DNA of 64,000 nt from Nocardiopsis sp. CC223A. GTDB taxonomy: Bacteria > Actinomycetota > Actinomycetes > Streptosporangiales > Streptosporangiaceae. Positions 1-8,942 of the stretch are shown here, one piece after another; the first letter of the stretch is position 1, and the number at the start of each line of letters is the position of its first letter. The notes under the pieces were generated by a model. It ran no database searches. It worked only from the letters and a program-made list of their open reading frames with translations, and was not told the DNA's origin. The position numbers and the translations under genes are program-made. The stretch spans positions 30,563 through 94,562 of the forward strand of contig NZ_JASFDV010000018.1 of assembly GCF_030766825.1 (NCBI RefSeq), read 5' to 3'.

Positions 1-1427
1 ACGACGGGCCCTACGAGCGCCTCAACGGCGTCGTCATGTCCGAGGCGTACGCCTCGACGCTGCACATCGACTTCGCGGTCCGCGGCGGGTTCCTGGTCCG
101 CCAGATCCACCACTGGGCCGCGCTGATCTTCGTCGCCTCGCTCGTCGTGCACATGCTCCGCGTGTTCTTCACCGGGGCGTTCCGCAAGCCGCGTGAGATC
201 AACTGGATCATCGGTGTCGTGATCTTCACCCTGGCGATGCTCGAAGGCCTTTTCGGCTACTCGCTGCCGGACGACCTGCCCTCGGGCATGGGCGTCCGCA
301 TCCTCCAGGGCGTGATGCTGGCGCTGCCGCTGGTCGGTACGTACATCTCGATGTTCCTGTTCGGCGGGGAGTTCCCCGGCGAGGACATCATCACGCGCCT
401 GTACATGCTGCACGTGCTGGCGATCCCGGCGCTCCTGCTGGGGCTCATCGTCGCGCACTTCATGATCCTGTGGCACCAGAAGCACACCCAGTACCCCGGC
501 CCGGGGAAGACGGACAAGACCGTGGTGGGAACCCCGATGTTCCCCGGCTTCGCGGTCAAGGCCGGCGGGTTCTTCTTCTTCACGTTCGCGGTGACCGCGG
601 GCCTGAGCGCGTTCGTGCAGATCAACCCGATCCACCTGTTCGGGCCCTTCACCCCGACGTCCATCACCTCCGGGCTCCAGCCCGACTGGTACATGGGCTT
701 CATGGAGGGTTCGCTGCGCATCTTCCCGAACTGGTTCGACTTCCAGATCTTCGGCTACGCCGTTCCCATCGGCGTGCTGGTGCCCGGTCTCATCGTTCCG
801 GGCATCATCTTCGGCGGTCTGGGCGCCTGGCCGTTCCTGGAGCAGTGGATCACCGGTGACAAGGAGGCGCACAACGTGGCCGACCGGCCGCGCAACGCCC
901 CGGTCCGCACCGCCGTCGGCGTCGCGGGCATCACGTTCTACGGGATCCTGTGGCTCGCCGGGTCGAACGACATCATCTCGGAGACGTTCTCGATCAGCCT
1001 GTACGTGACCACGTACATCTTCCGTGTGCTGGCCATCGTCGGGCCGATCATCGCGTTCATCGTCGCCAAGCGCATCTGCCTGGGCCTACAGCGCCGGGAC
1101 CGGGAGACCCTGGAGCACGGGTACGAGAGCGGCATCATCCAGCAGCTGCCCAGCGGTGAGTTCATCGAGGTGCACAAGCGCAACTCGGAGGAGACCACGG
1201 AGGTCCTGGCCAGCAAGCCGGAGATCACCTCCACGGCCCTCACCGAGCCCGAGACCGACGACAAGGGCGTCAAGAACCCCGAGGCGCGCAAGGCCAAGGG
1301 CCGCCTCCGCCGCGCCCTCGCCGAGTGGTACACCAAGGACAACGTGTCCTTGGCCGGAGTGGAGCCGCACAGCGGCCACCACCTCCACCACTCGGACGAG
1401 GTCGTGAAGGAGCACGCTTCCCACTGA
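1..1427 (+). CDS. qcrB: Cytochrome bc1 complex cytochrome b subunit (partial, 5' end cut)
   Basis: Membrane subunit of the actinobacterial bc1-aa3 respiratory supercomplex; it oxidises menaquinol and passes electrons through two b hemes. The reading frame is open from base 3, so the N-terminus lies before the window and 474 codons are visible. Paired heme-ligand histidine stretches are present (QIHHWAAL near the start and a later HVLAIPALLLGLIVAHF helix), with about eight hydrophobic helices. A charged cytoplasmic tail of roughly 90 residues, rich in Glu, Lys and His, follows the last helix, as is usual for actinobacterial QcrB. It ends just before a strong terminator, so it is probably the last gene of qcrCAB. 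Confidence 0.96.
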   Translation, partial: DGPYERLNGVVMSEAYASTLHIDFAVRGGFLVRQIHHWAALIFVASLVVHMLRVFFTGAFRKPREINWIIGVVIFTLAMLEGLFGYSLPDDLPSGMGVRILQGVMLALPLVGTYISMFLFGGEFPGEDIITRLYMLHVLAIPALLLGLIVAHFMILWHQKHTQYPGPGKTDKTVVGTPMFPGFAVKAGGFFFFTFAVTAGLSAFVQINPIHLFGPFTPTSITSGLQPDWYMGFMEGSLRIFPNWFDFQIFGYAVPIGVLVPGLIVPGIIFGGLGAWPFLEQWITGDKEAHNVADRPRNAPVRTAVGVAGITFYGILWLAGSNDIISETFSISLYVTTYIFRVLAIVGPIIAFIVAKRICLGLQRRDRETLEHGYESGIIQQLPSGEFIEVHKRNSEETTEVLASKPEITSTALTEPETDDKGVKNPEARKAKGRLRRALAEWYTKDNVSLAGVEPHSGHHLHHSDEVVKEHASH

Positions 1428-1441
1428 CCCAGGTGAAGCCC

Positions 1442-1478
1442 CGCAGGGACCCGGCCGTTGGCCGGGTCCCTGCGTTTT
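1442..1478 (+). terminator. Rho-independent terminator after qcrB
   Basis: A perfect 15-bp stem (1442-1456 with 1460-1474) with a 3-nt GTT loop is followed directly by TTTT. It begins 15 bp after the qcrB stop codon. Confidence 0.92.
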
Positions 1479-1599
1479 ACAGGCAGTGCCGACTCCTCCC
1501 CGTCCGCCCACAGGGGGTCGTCCACCTGCCCAGAACGCCCGACCACGGCCGGAGGGCGTCGCGAGGTGGTTGCAAGGCCGCGCCGCTCCTCCCAGGCCG

Positions 1600-1813
1600 G
1601 GGGCACGTCTCCTGGGGCGGTGTGGCTTTTGTGCGGGTGTGTTCTTGCGGGTCGTCGCGACGGTCGGTCGGTGTTGGACGGTCATCGTGCCCTGTCGGCA
1701 CGGTGATCTGGGGTGTTGCCGAAGGCGGTGGCGCACCGGTCCGGCCTGCGCCGCTGAGGCGTGTCCGTGGGAGCGGGGCCGGAAGAGTCGCACCACCCGG
1801 CGGGACACCGTCC
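1600..1813. repeat. 214-bp direct repeat, copy 1
   Basis: Nearly identical to 1882-2095 at a period of 282 bp; the only difference I see is a short substitution near 1744-1747. The last ~45 bp, read as the reverse complement, match 47151-47193 with about six substitutions, so this belongs to a dispersed intergenic repeat family. No open frame is shared between the copies. Confidence 0.85.
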
Positions 1814-1881
1814 CGGCCGCCCGCTGAGCGGGGTGGGAGGGCCGCCGAAGGCGGCGGGACACCGACCCGACGAAAGCCGGA

Positions 1882-2095
1882 GGGGCACGTCTCCTGGGGC
1901 GGTGTGGCTTTTGTGCGGGTGTGTTCTTGCGGGTCGTCGCGACGGTCGGTCGGTGTTGGACGGTCATCGTGCCCTGTCGGCACGGTGATCTGGGGTGTTG
2001 CCGAAGGCGGTGGCGCACCGGTCCGGTCGGCGCCGCTGAGGCGTGTCCGTGGGAGCGGGGCCGGAAGAGTCGCACCACCCGGCGGGACACCGTCC
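1882..2095. repeat. 214-bp direct repeat, copy 2
   Basis: Second copy of the 1600-1813 repeat, 282 bp downstream. The 68-bp spacer holds a GC-rich inverted segment (GCCGCCGAAGGCGGC at about 1841-1855). Confidence 0.85.
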
Positions 2096-2234
2096 GCGTG
2101 GGCTCGGTCCCGGGGCCGGGCCACGGCCGGGCCATAGCCCAAGGCCCGCCGCGGTTTTCACCCCTGCCCCGGGGCTCCTGCGACGGCGCCGCCGAGGATC
2201 GGTGCCCGGTATGTCGGGGGTTTCGGCGGGCCCG

Positions 2235-2267
2235 AAAAAACCGGTCCTCCTGGAAAGGAGGACCGGT
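2235..2267 (-). terminator. Rho-independent terminator after the acyl-CoA synthetase
   Basis: An 11-bp perfect stem (2240-2250 with 2257-2267) has a 6-nt loop. On the minus strand it is followed by TTTTTT, and it lies 28 bp past the stop codon of the minus-strand gene. Confidence 0.93.
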
Positions 2268-2295
2268 CGGGCCTACGGCCTACGGGCCACGAAGA

Positions 2296-4095
2296 TCAGA
2301 CCGCGTAGATCTCCTCGATCTCCTTGCTCCACTCCTTGTTCACCACGTGGCGCTTGACCTTCAGCGAGGCGGTCATCTGGCCGCTCTCCTCGGTGAAGTC
2401 GGCGGGCAGGATCTTGAACTTCTTGATCGCCTCGGCCTTGGACACCGCCTGGTTGGCGTGGTCGACCGCCTCCTGGATGGCCGCGACCAGGTCCGGGTCC
2501 TCGGTGAGGTCCGGGATGCCGCCGGTCTTCTTGTTGGCGGTCTTCCACTGCTCGAAGGACTCGGGGTCGATCGTCACCAGGGCGGCGATGAACTTGCGGT
2601 TGTCGCCGACCACCATGCACTGGCTGACCAGGGCGTGGGCGCGAATGCGGTCCTCCAGCACCGCCGGGGCGACGTTCTTGCCGCCCGCGGTGACGATGAT
2701 CTCCTTCTTGCGCCCGGTGATGCTGAGGAAGCCGTCGTCGTCCAGCGACCCCAGGTCGCCGGTCCGGTAGAAGCCGTCCTCGGTGAACGCCTCCTGGGAG
2801 GCCTTCTCGTTGTTCCAGTAGCCCACCATGATGTGGTCGCCCTTGGCGAGGATCTCCCCGTCCTCGGCGATACGGATGGTGGTGCCGGGCAGCGGCTGGC
2901 CGACGGTGCCGATCTTGTTGAACTCCGGGCTGTTCACGGAGGTCGGGGCGGTGGTCTCGGTGAGGCCGTAGCCCTCGATGATGGTGAAGCCGATACCGCG
3001 GAAGAAGTGGCCCAGCCGCGCGCCCAGCGCGGAGCCGCCGGAGACCGCGTACTCGGCGTTGCCGCCCAGCGCCGCCAGGAGCTTGCCGTAGACCAGCTTG
3101 GCGAACAGGGCGTGCTTGAGCTTGAGGGTGAAGGGGATGCGACCGGTGGTCAGCGCCTGGCTGTAGGCGATGGCCGTGTCGGCGGCCGCGGCGAAGATCT
3201 TGCCCTTGCCCTCGGCCGTGGCCTTCTGCTCGGCCTTGGTGTACACCTTCTCGAACACGCGCGGCACGGCCAGCAGGAAGGTCGGCTTGAACACCGAGAA
3301 CTGCTCGATGAGGTCGGGCCCGGTGGAGGGGTAGTGGCCCAGGGTGGCCTTGCCCTCGATGACCATCACCTGCACGAAGCGGGCGAACACGTGCGCCAGC
3401 GGCAGGAAGAGCAGGGTGGAGGGGTTCTCCCGGCCGCGCAGGACCTGCTTGGCGGGGCCTTCGAGGGCGCTGTGCGCGATGAACAGGAAGTTCCGGTGCG
3501 TCAGCTGGCAGCCCTTGGGGCGCCCCGTGGTGCCGGAGGTGTAGATGAGGGTGGCGGTGTCGTCGGCCTTGGTGGCGGTGCGGCGCTTCTCCAGGTCCTC
3601 GTCGGAGACACCGGCGCCGGCGTCGCGCAGCCGGGCGAACTCGGGGCCGTCGAAGCGCCAGACCTCCTTGAGCTCGGGGGCCTTGTCGCGGATGGAGGCG
3701 ATGCGCTCCGCGTGGGCCTCGTTCTCGACGAAAACGGCCTTGGCGGCCGAGTCGGAGAGGATCCACTCGATCTGCTCGGCGGAGGAGGTCTCGTAGATGG
3801 GGACGGTGACGGCGCCGATGGACCAGATCGCGTAGTCGACGACGGTCCACTCGTAGCGGGTGCGCGACAGCAGGGCGACCCGGTCGCCGTGCCCGACGCC
3901 GGCGTTGATCAGGGCCTTGGCGTAGGCGGCGATGTCGCCGTGCAGCTCCGCGACGGTGACGTCGCGCCACTGGCCGGACTCCTGTTGGCGGGCGGCGACG
4001 GCGTTCGGCTCACCGGCCGCGCGCGCGTAGAGCGTGTCGGTCAGCCGCGCGTCATCGGAGATCTCGGCTTTCGCGGGAGAGCTGTATTCGCGCAC
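2296..4095 (-). CDS. fadD: Long-chain fatty acid--CoA ligase (AMP-forming)
   Basis: Adenylate-forming enzyme that activates long-chain fatty acids with ATP and CoA for beta-oxidation or lipid synthesis. The 599-residue length fits the long-chain subfamily. The AMP-binding P-loop TSGTTGRPKG lies near residue 180, and the later GFYRTGDLG motif near residue 430 carries the ribose-binding aspartate. I chose the GTG at 4095 because AGGAG lies 6 nt upstream; the frame stays open much further upstream but without a ribosome binding site or conserved sequence. It is monocistronic, with its own terminator and an inverted repeat upstream that may be an operator. Confidence 0.95.
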   Translation of the reverse strand: MREYSSPAKAEISDDARLTDTLYARAAGEPNAVAARQQESGQWRDVTVAELHGDIAAYAKALINAGVGHGDRVALLSRTRYEWTVVDYAIWSIGAVTVPIYETSSAEQIEWILSDSAAKAVFVENEAHAERIASIRDKAPELKEVWRFDGPEFARLRDAGAGVSDEDLEKRRTATKADDTATLIYTSGTTGRPKGCQLTHRNFLFIAHSALEGPAKQVLRGRENPSTLLFLPLAHVFARFVQVMVIEGKATLGHYPSTGPDLIEQFSVFKPTFLLAVPRVFEKVYTKAEQKATAEGKGKIFAAAADTAIAYSQALTTGRIPFTLKLKHALFAKLVYGKLLAALGGNAEYAVSGGSALGARLGHFFRGIGFTIIEGYGLTETTAPTSVNSPEFNKIGTVGQPLPGTTIRIAEDGEILAKGDHIMVGYWNNEKASQEAFTEDGFYRTGDLGSLDDDGFLSITGRKKEIIVTAGGKNVAPAVLEDRIRAHALVSQCMVVGDNRKFIAALVTIDPESFEQWKTANKKTGGIPDLTEDPDLVAAIQEAVDHANQAVSKAEAIKKFKILPADFTEESGQMTASLKVKRHVVNKEWSKEIEEIYAV

Positions 4096-4160
4096 GTGAT
4101 GCTCCTGGACGTGTACGGGTTCTGGATGTTCAAGGACGTGACGACCGTAACAACACCATG

Positions 4161-4174
4161 CTACTCGTGAGTAG
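4161..4174. promoter_or_regulatory. Candidate operator palindrome upstream of fadD
   Basis: CTACTC-GT-GAGTAG is a perfect 6-bp inverted repeat 65 bp upstream of the fadD start, in a locally AT-richer patch. Its size and place would suit a TetR-family fatty acid regulator. Which protein binds is inference. The rest of 4096-4471 shows no gene. Confidence 0.4.
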
Positions 4175-4471
4175 AACGGGTTGCCGTTCGGTATCCAACA
4201 GTGATCCTGGTCGGGCGGGTCGTATGTACGCGGGTGCGGCCTGTGACGTCCGGTGAGCGTGCAGGTCAGGAACCCGTTACGCACGCGAACTATACGCCCG
4301 GGTTGTGCTTTGTGCACATCAGGAGTCGTTCGCGTCGTGTGTCCGCTTTGTTTCACACTGCGGAACACCGGGGCTTCCCTGATCCTTCCCTGATCCCTCC
4401 CGGGGGCACCCGGCACGGCGCCCCCGGGGCGGTTAACGTGAAGCGAGAACCGGCCTGTCGAGGAGGACCTG

Positions 4472-4885
4472 ATGGCGGACAACACCGGCGACATCATCGA
4501 TGACGCCCTGAGGATGGTCGACGGCCTACAGCGCAAACTGCTGATCGCCGGGGTCAAGCGCGGTGTCGGCGCGGTCACCTCCCCGCCGCCCAAGGGCGAC
4601 GTGTGGGAGGAGGCCATTCGCCTGGAGACCGAGCCCGAGCCGCGCCCCCTCCTGGAGGAGGTCCTGGGCATCGTGCGGGAGTCGACTCCGGAGATCGCCG
4701 GGCACCTGGGGCGCGCGGGCCTGGGTATGGCGAGCGCGCTGGGGCGGACGCTGGGCGCGCTGGAACGCTCGCTGGAGCGCGAGAGGCGCACTTCCGAGCA
4801 CACCCCGGACACCTCCGCCTCCTGGCGCGCCGAGGAGCGGACCGAGGGGCGCGCAGAGGGGGAGGAACGCCAGGTCACCTCGTGA
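4472..4885 (+). CDS. Conserved small hypothetical protein
   Basis: Soluble 137-residue protein with a strong GAGGAGG ribosome binding site 8 nt before the ATG. The N-terminal ~100 residues look folded and helical, including an amphipathic stretch around GLQRKLLIAGVKRG, followed by a Leu/Glu-rich segment. The C-terminal ~35 residues are charged and probably disordered. No domain is recognised. It precedes the glucokinase by 130 bp in the same direction; a functional link is only suggested by position. Confidence 0.75.
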   Translation: MADNTGDIIDDALRMVDGLQRKLLIAGVKRGVGAVTSPPPKGDVWEEAIRLETEPEPRPLLEEVLGIVRESTPEIAGHLGRAGLGMASALGRTLGALERSLERERRTSEHTPDTSASWRAEERTEGRAEGEERQVTS

Positions 4886-5015
4886 CACATCCGGGGTGTC
4901 CACAGCGGCCCGGGCCTGGTTTAATCGAGTGGTTTACACCATTTGAAAAGACCCATGCCATGAGCCTGGCTACTTTTGTCAGAGTTCGGGCGTAAGTGAG
5001 AAGGAGCCGTCCCTC

Positions 5016-5957
5016 ATGCTGACCATCGGAGTGGACATCGGCGGGACCAAGGTCGCCGCCGGGGTGGTCGACCACGACGGGCGGATCCTGGACCGGGTCA
5101 AGTACCCCACCCCCGCCAACGATCCCCGCGGGCTGGCCGACGTCGTCGCCAAGGCCGTGGACGAGCTGCGCGGTCGCCACGGCGAGGTCCAGGCCGTCGG
5201 TGTCGGCGTGGCCGGGTTCGTCGACGAGGACCGGGCCACCGTGCAGGTCGCCGTCAACCTGGGCCTGCGAGACGACCCCCTCAAGGAGCGCGTCCAGGAA
5301 CGGGCGGGCCTTCCGGTCGTCATCGAGAACGACGCCAACGCCGCGGCCTGGGCCGAGGCCCGCTTCGGTGCGGGCCGCGGCAGCGACCACATCGTCTGCG
5401 TCACCCTGGGCACCGGCATCGGCGGCGGCCTGGTCATCGGCGGCCGGCTGCACCGGGGCCGCTTCGGTGTGGCGGCCGAGGTCGGCCACTACCGGGTCGT
5501 CCCGCACGGGCGCCGCTGCGCCTGCGGCAACCACGGCTGCTGGGAGCAGTACGCGAGCGGCCGCGCCCTGGTCGCCGCCGGACAGGACCTGGCCCGGACC
5601 GACCCGGCGGCCGGCAAGCGGATGCTGGAGCTGGCGGGCGGCGTCGTGGAGCACATCGAGGGCCATGTGATCACCGCGGCGGCGGGGGAGGGCGACGAAG
5701 GTGCGCTCTCCTGCTTCCGCACCATCGGCGAGTGGGCGGGCGTGGGCCTGGCCGACCTGGCGGCCATCCTGGACCCGGAGTGCTTCGTGCTGGGCGGGGG
5801 CGTGTCCGACGCCGGGGAGTTCATCCTGGAGCCCATCCGCGACTCCTACGCCCGCCACGTCTCCGGGCGCCCGGGCCGCCGCCTGGCCGAGGTGCGCCTG
5901 GCCGAGCTGGGCGGCGAGGCGGGCATCGTCGGTGCGGGCGACCTGGCCCGCCACTGA
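5016..5957 (+). CDS. glcK: ROK-family glucokinase
   Basis: Phosphorylates glucose to glucose-6-phosphate with ATP; in streptomycetes the orthologue also takes part in carbon catabolite repression. The 313-residue protein has the N-terminal phosphate-binding DIGGTK motif (about residues 6-11), the IENDANAAAW substrate region, and the ROK zinc motif CACGNHGCWE preceded by EVGHYR, whose histidine is a metal ligand. The ATG has AGAAGGAGC upstream. It converges on the acyltransferase gene across a bidirectional terminator. Confidence 0.94.
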   Translation: MLTIGVDIGGTKVAAGVVDHDGRILDRVKYPTPANDPRGLADVVAKAVDELRGRHGEVQAVGVGVAGFVDEDRATVQVAVNLGLRDDPLKERVQERAGLPVVIENDANAAAWAEARFGAGRGSDHIVCVTLGTGIGGGLVIGGRLHRGRFGVAAEVGHYRVVPHGRRCACGNHGCWEQYASGRALVAAGQDLARTDPAAGKRMLELAGGVVEHIEGHVITAAAGEGDEGALSCFRTIGEWAGVGLADLAAILDPECFVLGGGVSDAGEFILEPIRDSYARHVSGRPGRRLAEVRLAELGGEAGIVGAGDLARH

Positions 5958-5987
5958 GCCACGGCGCCACCGACCCCTGGGAACACC

Positions 5988-6015
5988 GAAGGCCCCGGCA
6001 CGCGCCGGGGCCTTC
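5988..6015. terminator. Bidirectional terminator between convergent genes
   Basis: A perfect 12-bp stem (5988-5999 with 6004-6015) with a 4-nt loop sits between the ends of the glucokinase and the acyltransferase genes. There is no T-run. Confidence 0.85.
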
Positions 6016-6058
6016 CGCGTGGTCCGGCCGGGCCTGTTCGAGTGGCCCGGCCGACGGT

Positions 6059-6922
6059 TCAGCCGGTGGGGGAGTCCTCGGCGGTGGAGCCTTCGGCGGG
6101 TGCGTCCCCGTCGCCCTTCGCGGCCTTCTTCGCCGCCTTCTTCTCCGCCCTGCGGGCCCGTCGCTCCTCCTTGCGGCGCGCCTTCTCGGCCCGGCGGCGC
6201 TCCTTGCTGTCGGCGCTCTGCTCCTTGCGGGCCTCGCGCGCCTCTTCCTCCAGCTCCGCCTTGACCGCCTGCGCGTAGCGGTCCACGTACTCCTGGCCGG
6301 ACAGCTCCATGAGCGCGTACATGATCTCGTCGGTGACGGCGCGCAGGACCCGCTGGTCCTTCTCCATGCCGTGGTACCGCGAGAAGTCCAGGGCCTTGCC
6401 GAACTTCACCACCGGGCGGATGCCCAACTTGGGAACGGTGCGCCCGGGGGGCATGATCTTGTCGGCGTTGATCATCGCCATCGGCACCACCGGGACCCGC
6501 GCCTCCAGTGCGATACGCGCCACACCGGTGCGGCCCCGGTACAGGCGGCCGTCGGGGGAGCGGGTGCCCTCGGGGTAGATGCCCAGCAGGTCGCCGCGCT
6601 TGAGCACCTTCAGCCCGGTGCGCAGCGCCGCCTCGCTCGCCTTGCCGCCGGAGCGGTCGATGGGGATCTGGCCCACACCGGAGAAGAACGCCCGGCTGGC
6701 CAGCCCCTTGACCCCGGTCCCGGTGAAGTACTCCGACTTGGCCAGGAACGTGATCTTGCGCGGCAGCGGCAGCGGCCCGAAGAAATGGTCGGAGAACGAC
6801 AGGTGGTTGCCCACCATCAGGGCGGGCCCGCGGCGCGGTACGTTCTCCACGCCCTCGGCGCGGGGCTGCCACAGCACGGCCAGGATCGGCCCCAGAATCG
6901 CCTTGACCACCCAGTAGAACAT
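6059..6922 (-). CDS. plsC: 1-acyl-sn-glycerol-3-phosphate acyltransferase (PlsC family)
   Basis: Transfers an acyl group to lysophosphatidic acid or a similar acceptor at the membrane during phospholipid synthesis. The acyltransferase motif NHLSFSD (HX4D, about residues 39-45) and the later YPEGTRSPDG motif are both present, and the first ~18 residues are hydrophobic. The C-terminal ~70 residues form a highly charged Lys/Arg/Glu tail, probably coiled or disordered. The ATG was chosen from the typical FYWVVKAILGP start; the ribosome binding site (CCGAAGAG) is poorly spaced. Confidence 0.92.
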   Translation of the reverse strand: MFYWVVKAILGPILAVLWQPRAEGVENVPRRGPALMVGNHLSFSDHFFGPLPLPRKITFLAKSEYFTGTGVKGLASRAFFSGVGQIPIDRSGGKASEAALRTGLKVLKRGDLLGIYPEGTRSPDGRLYRGRTGVARIALEARVPVVPMAMINADKIMPPGRTVPKLGIRPVVKFGKALDFSRYHGMEKDQRVLRAVTDEIMYALMELSGQEYVDRYAQAVKAELEEEAREARKEQSADSKERRRAEKARRKEERRARRAEKKAAKKAAKGDGDAPAEGSTAEDSPTG

Positions 6923-7197
6923 CTCTTCGGATCACCCCTGCACACGCGGGGAGCTCCGGGCAGGGTCTGCCGCGATCCGCTGTCCCGCTCGGCCAGCACT
7001 GCGACGAGGATACTCAGTTCATGCCACGTGATGCGCGACACCCCACTTTGGGGACGAGTTCGGAACATGGGTGCCCACCCATGACAAACGGTCCGCGGAA
7101 CGGTTAGCCTCACGGCTGTGAAGCCGGGGTGACCGCCGCGGCACCGTCGTCCTGTCACGCGCGCCGCGGCGCCGTACGCATCCCTGGGGGAAGTCCC

Positions 7198-8001
7198 GTG
7201 AGACCGACCGAAGCCACCGCACTGATCCCCGGGGCGGAGCCCTTCAGCCACCACGGCTCCGAGGTGGGCGTCCTGCTGTGCCACGGGTTCACCGGGTCCC
7301 CCCGCTCCATGCGCCCCTGGGCCGACCACCTGGCCGCGGCGGGCCTGAGCGTGGAACTGCCCCGGCTGCCGGGCCACGGCACCGTCTGGACCGACATGGC
7401 CCTCACCACCAGCGACGACTGGTACGCCGAGGTCGAACGGGCGCTGCTGGAGCTGTCCTCGCGCTGCTCCGAGGTCTTCGTCATGGGCCTGTCCATGGGC
7501 GGGGCCCTCTCCCTGCGCCTGGCCCAGGACCACCCGGACCTGGTGCGCGGCCTCGTCCTGGTCAACCCCTCGCTGGCGGTCGAGGACCTGCGACTGCCGA
7601 TCATCGCCCCGTTCCGCACCCTGGCGGCCCGGGTCCTGCCCTACACCCCCGGGGTGGAGAGCGACATCGCCAAGCAGGACGGCGACCGGGGCGAGGGCGG
7701 TTACGACCGGGTCCCCACCGCGGCCGCCGCGACACTCCCGAAGCTGTGGCGCACGGTTCAGGCGGGCATGTCCGGTTTGCGTGCGCCGATTCTGGCCTAC
7801 CGCAGCCCCCAGGACCACGTTGTCGGACCGCGCAGTCTGCGTATGCTCGCTAGGAGAGCGGTCAACACCCGGCTGACGATCCACCTGCTCCACGACAGCT
7901 ACCACGTGGCGACCCTCGACCATGACGCCGCCGACATCTTCGACGGAAGCCTCGCCTTCGTGCGGGCCCACGCCAGAAGCGGGGAAGGAGCCGACCGATG
8001 A
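7198..8001 (+). CDS. Alpha/beta hydrolase (monoacylglycerol lipase/carboxylesterase type)
   Basis: Predicted serine esterase of 267 residues. HGFTG (about residues 29-33) supplies the oxyanion hole, GLSMGG (97-102) holds nucleophile Ser99, an Asp lies in SPQDHVVG, and a C-terminal His lies in DSYHVATLDHD. The GTG at 7198 has GGGGGAAG 4-8 nt upstream; an earlier in-frame start at 7129 has none. The stop overlaps the ATG of the next gene by 4 bp, so the two are translationally coupled. In streptomycetes this hydrolase also neighbours plsC and a MacS kinase, so the block is conserved (from memory). Confidence 0.92.
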   Translation: MRPTEATALIPGAEPFSHHGSEVGVLLCHGFTGSPRSMRPWADHLAAAGLSVELPRLPGHGTVWTDMALTTSDDWYAEVERALLELSSRCSEVFVMGLSMGGALSLRLAQDHPDLVRGLVLVNPSLAVEDLRLPIIAPFRTLAARVLPYTPGVESDIAKQDGDRGEGGYDRVPTAAAATLPKLWRTVQAGMSGLRAPILAYRSPQDHVVGPRSLRMLARRAVNTRLTIHLLHDSYHVATLDHDAADIFDGSLAFVRAHARSGEGADR

Positions 8002-8870
8002 CGCAACGTCGGGGTAACGGCCTGCTCGCCGACGCCTACGTGCCCCTGATCCTGCTCGCGCCCACGCACGCCGATCTGATGCTGGAGGCGCTGCGGCGCA
8101 GCGGTATCGCGGCCTACGCGGTGCCGCTGGCGGAGGACGTCCTGGAGCCTCCCGGCGGTGACGAGGACGATCCGCCCACCGACCACCTGTACGTGGACGC
8201 CGAGGAGCGCGTCGCGGCCGAGCAGGTCCTGGGCACCGAGCTGCCGGAACTGGGGGTGCGCTCGGTCCCGGAGACCGAGGAGCGCCGCGAGGACGCCGAC
8301 GCCGACGGCCAGGACGCCGACGGCCGGGACGCCGCCGTCGGCGGGGACCTGTTGGACGGCCCGCCCGAGAACGTCGACCCGGACGCGCCCCCGGCGCAGT
8401 CCGCCGACGAGGATGAGGTGTGGAACGACCTCGTCTCCCGCTTCTACGACGACGACGCTCCGACCTCCCGCGGCGCCCGGTGGCCCGACGCCGAGAACGT
8501 CGGTCCCTCCGCGCCCCGCGGGAGGTCGGAGGCGCCGCCGACCCCGGGGGACATCCTCGCCGGCGACCTCGACGACGAGGACGACGAGGAGGCGCTGCGC
8601 CGCGCCGAGGACGAACTGGAGGGCCACTACGAGCCGCCGCCCCCGCCGCCGCTGCTCCAGGGCGACCGGCTGGGCATCGCGGCCTGGTTCGGTCTGCTGG
8701 GCGGCCCGGCCCTGGTGTTCGGCGCCGCCTTCCTGGGACTGACCCTGCCCAACTGGCTGATGTTCATGGCGGTGGTGGCGTTCCTGGCCGGGTTCGTCAT
8801 CCTGATCCTGCGCATGACCGACGGCAGGTCGCCGGGCGACAACGGTCCCGACAACGGGGCGGTGGTCTGA
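7998..8870 (+). CDS. Acidic membrane-anchored hypothetical protein (DUF308-like annotation in relatives)
   Basis: 290 residues in three parts: a folded N-terminal region of ~80 residues (ends near LGTELPELGVRSV), a long very acidic Asp/Glu/Pro-rich linker (about 90-215), and two predicted C-terminal transmembrane helices (about 230-280). The ATG overlaps the hydrolase stop. Its TGA at 8868-8870 is in the same frame as the downstream histidine kinase, with no canonical start codon in the next 72 bases (see findings). Function is unknown; the place between hydrolase and sensor kinase is the only clue. Confidence 0.85.
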   Translation: MTQRRGNGLLADAYVPLILLAPTHADLMLEALRRSGIAAYAVPLAEDVLEPPGGDEDDPPTDHLYVDAEERVAAEQVLGTELPELGVRSVPETEERREDADADGQDADGRDAAVGGDLLDGPPENVDPDAPPAQSADEDEVWNDLVSRFYDDDAPTSRGARWPDAENVGPSAPRGRSEAPPTPGDILAGDLDDEDDEEALRRAEDELEGHYEPPPPPPLLQGDRLGIAAWFGLLGGPALVFGAAFLGLTLPNWLMFMAVVAFLAGFVILILRMTDGRSPGDNGPDNGAVV

Positions 8871-8942
8871 GCCCTGGGCTTCGACATCCCCCTGTGGCGC
8901 GGCATCTCGCTGTTCCGCGCCGCGGCCCTGGTCTATTCGCTG

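Larger units (their letters stand above)
1479..2234. other. Gene-free intergenic block with repeats
   Basis: No reading frame here looks like a protein gene; the frames present are low-complexity Arg, Gly and Pro products of GC-rich repeats. The block contains two copies of a 214-bp direct repeat, described separately. It lies between two terminators facing each other, so it should be poorly transcribed. Confidence 0.7.
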
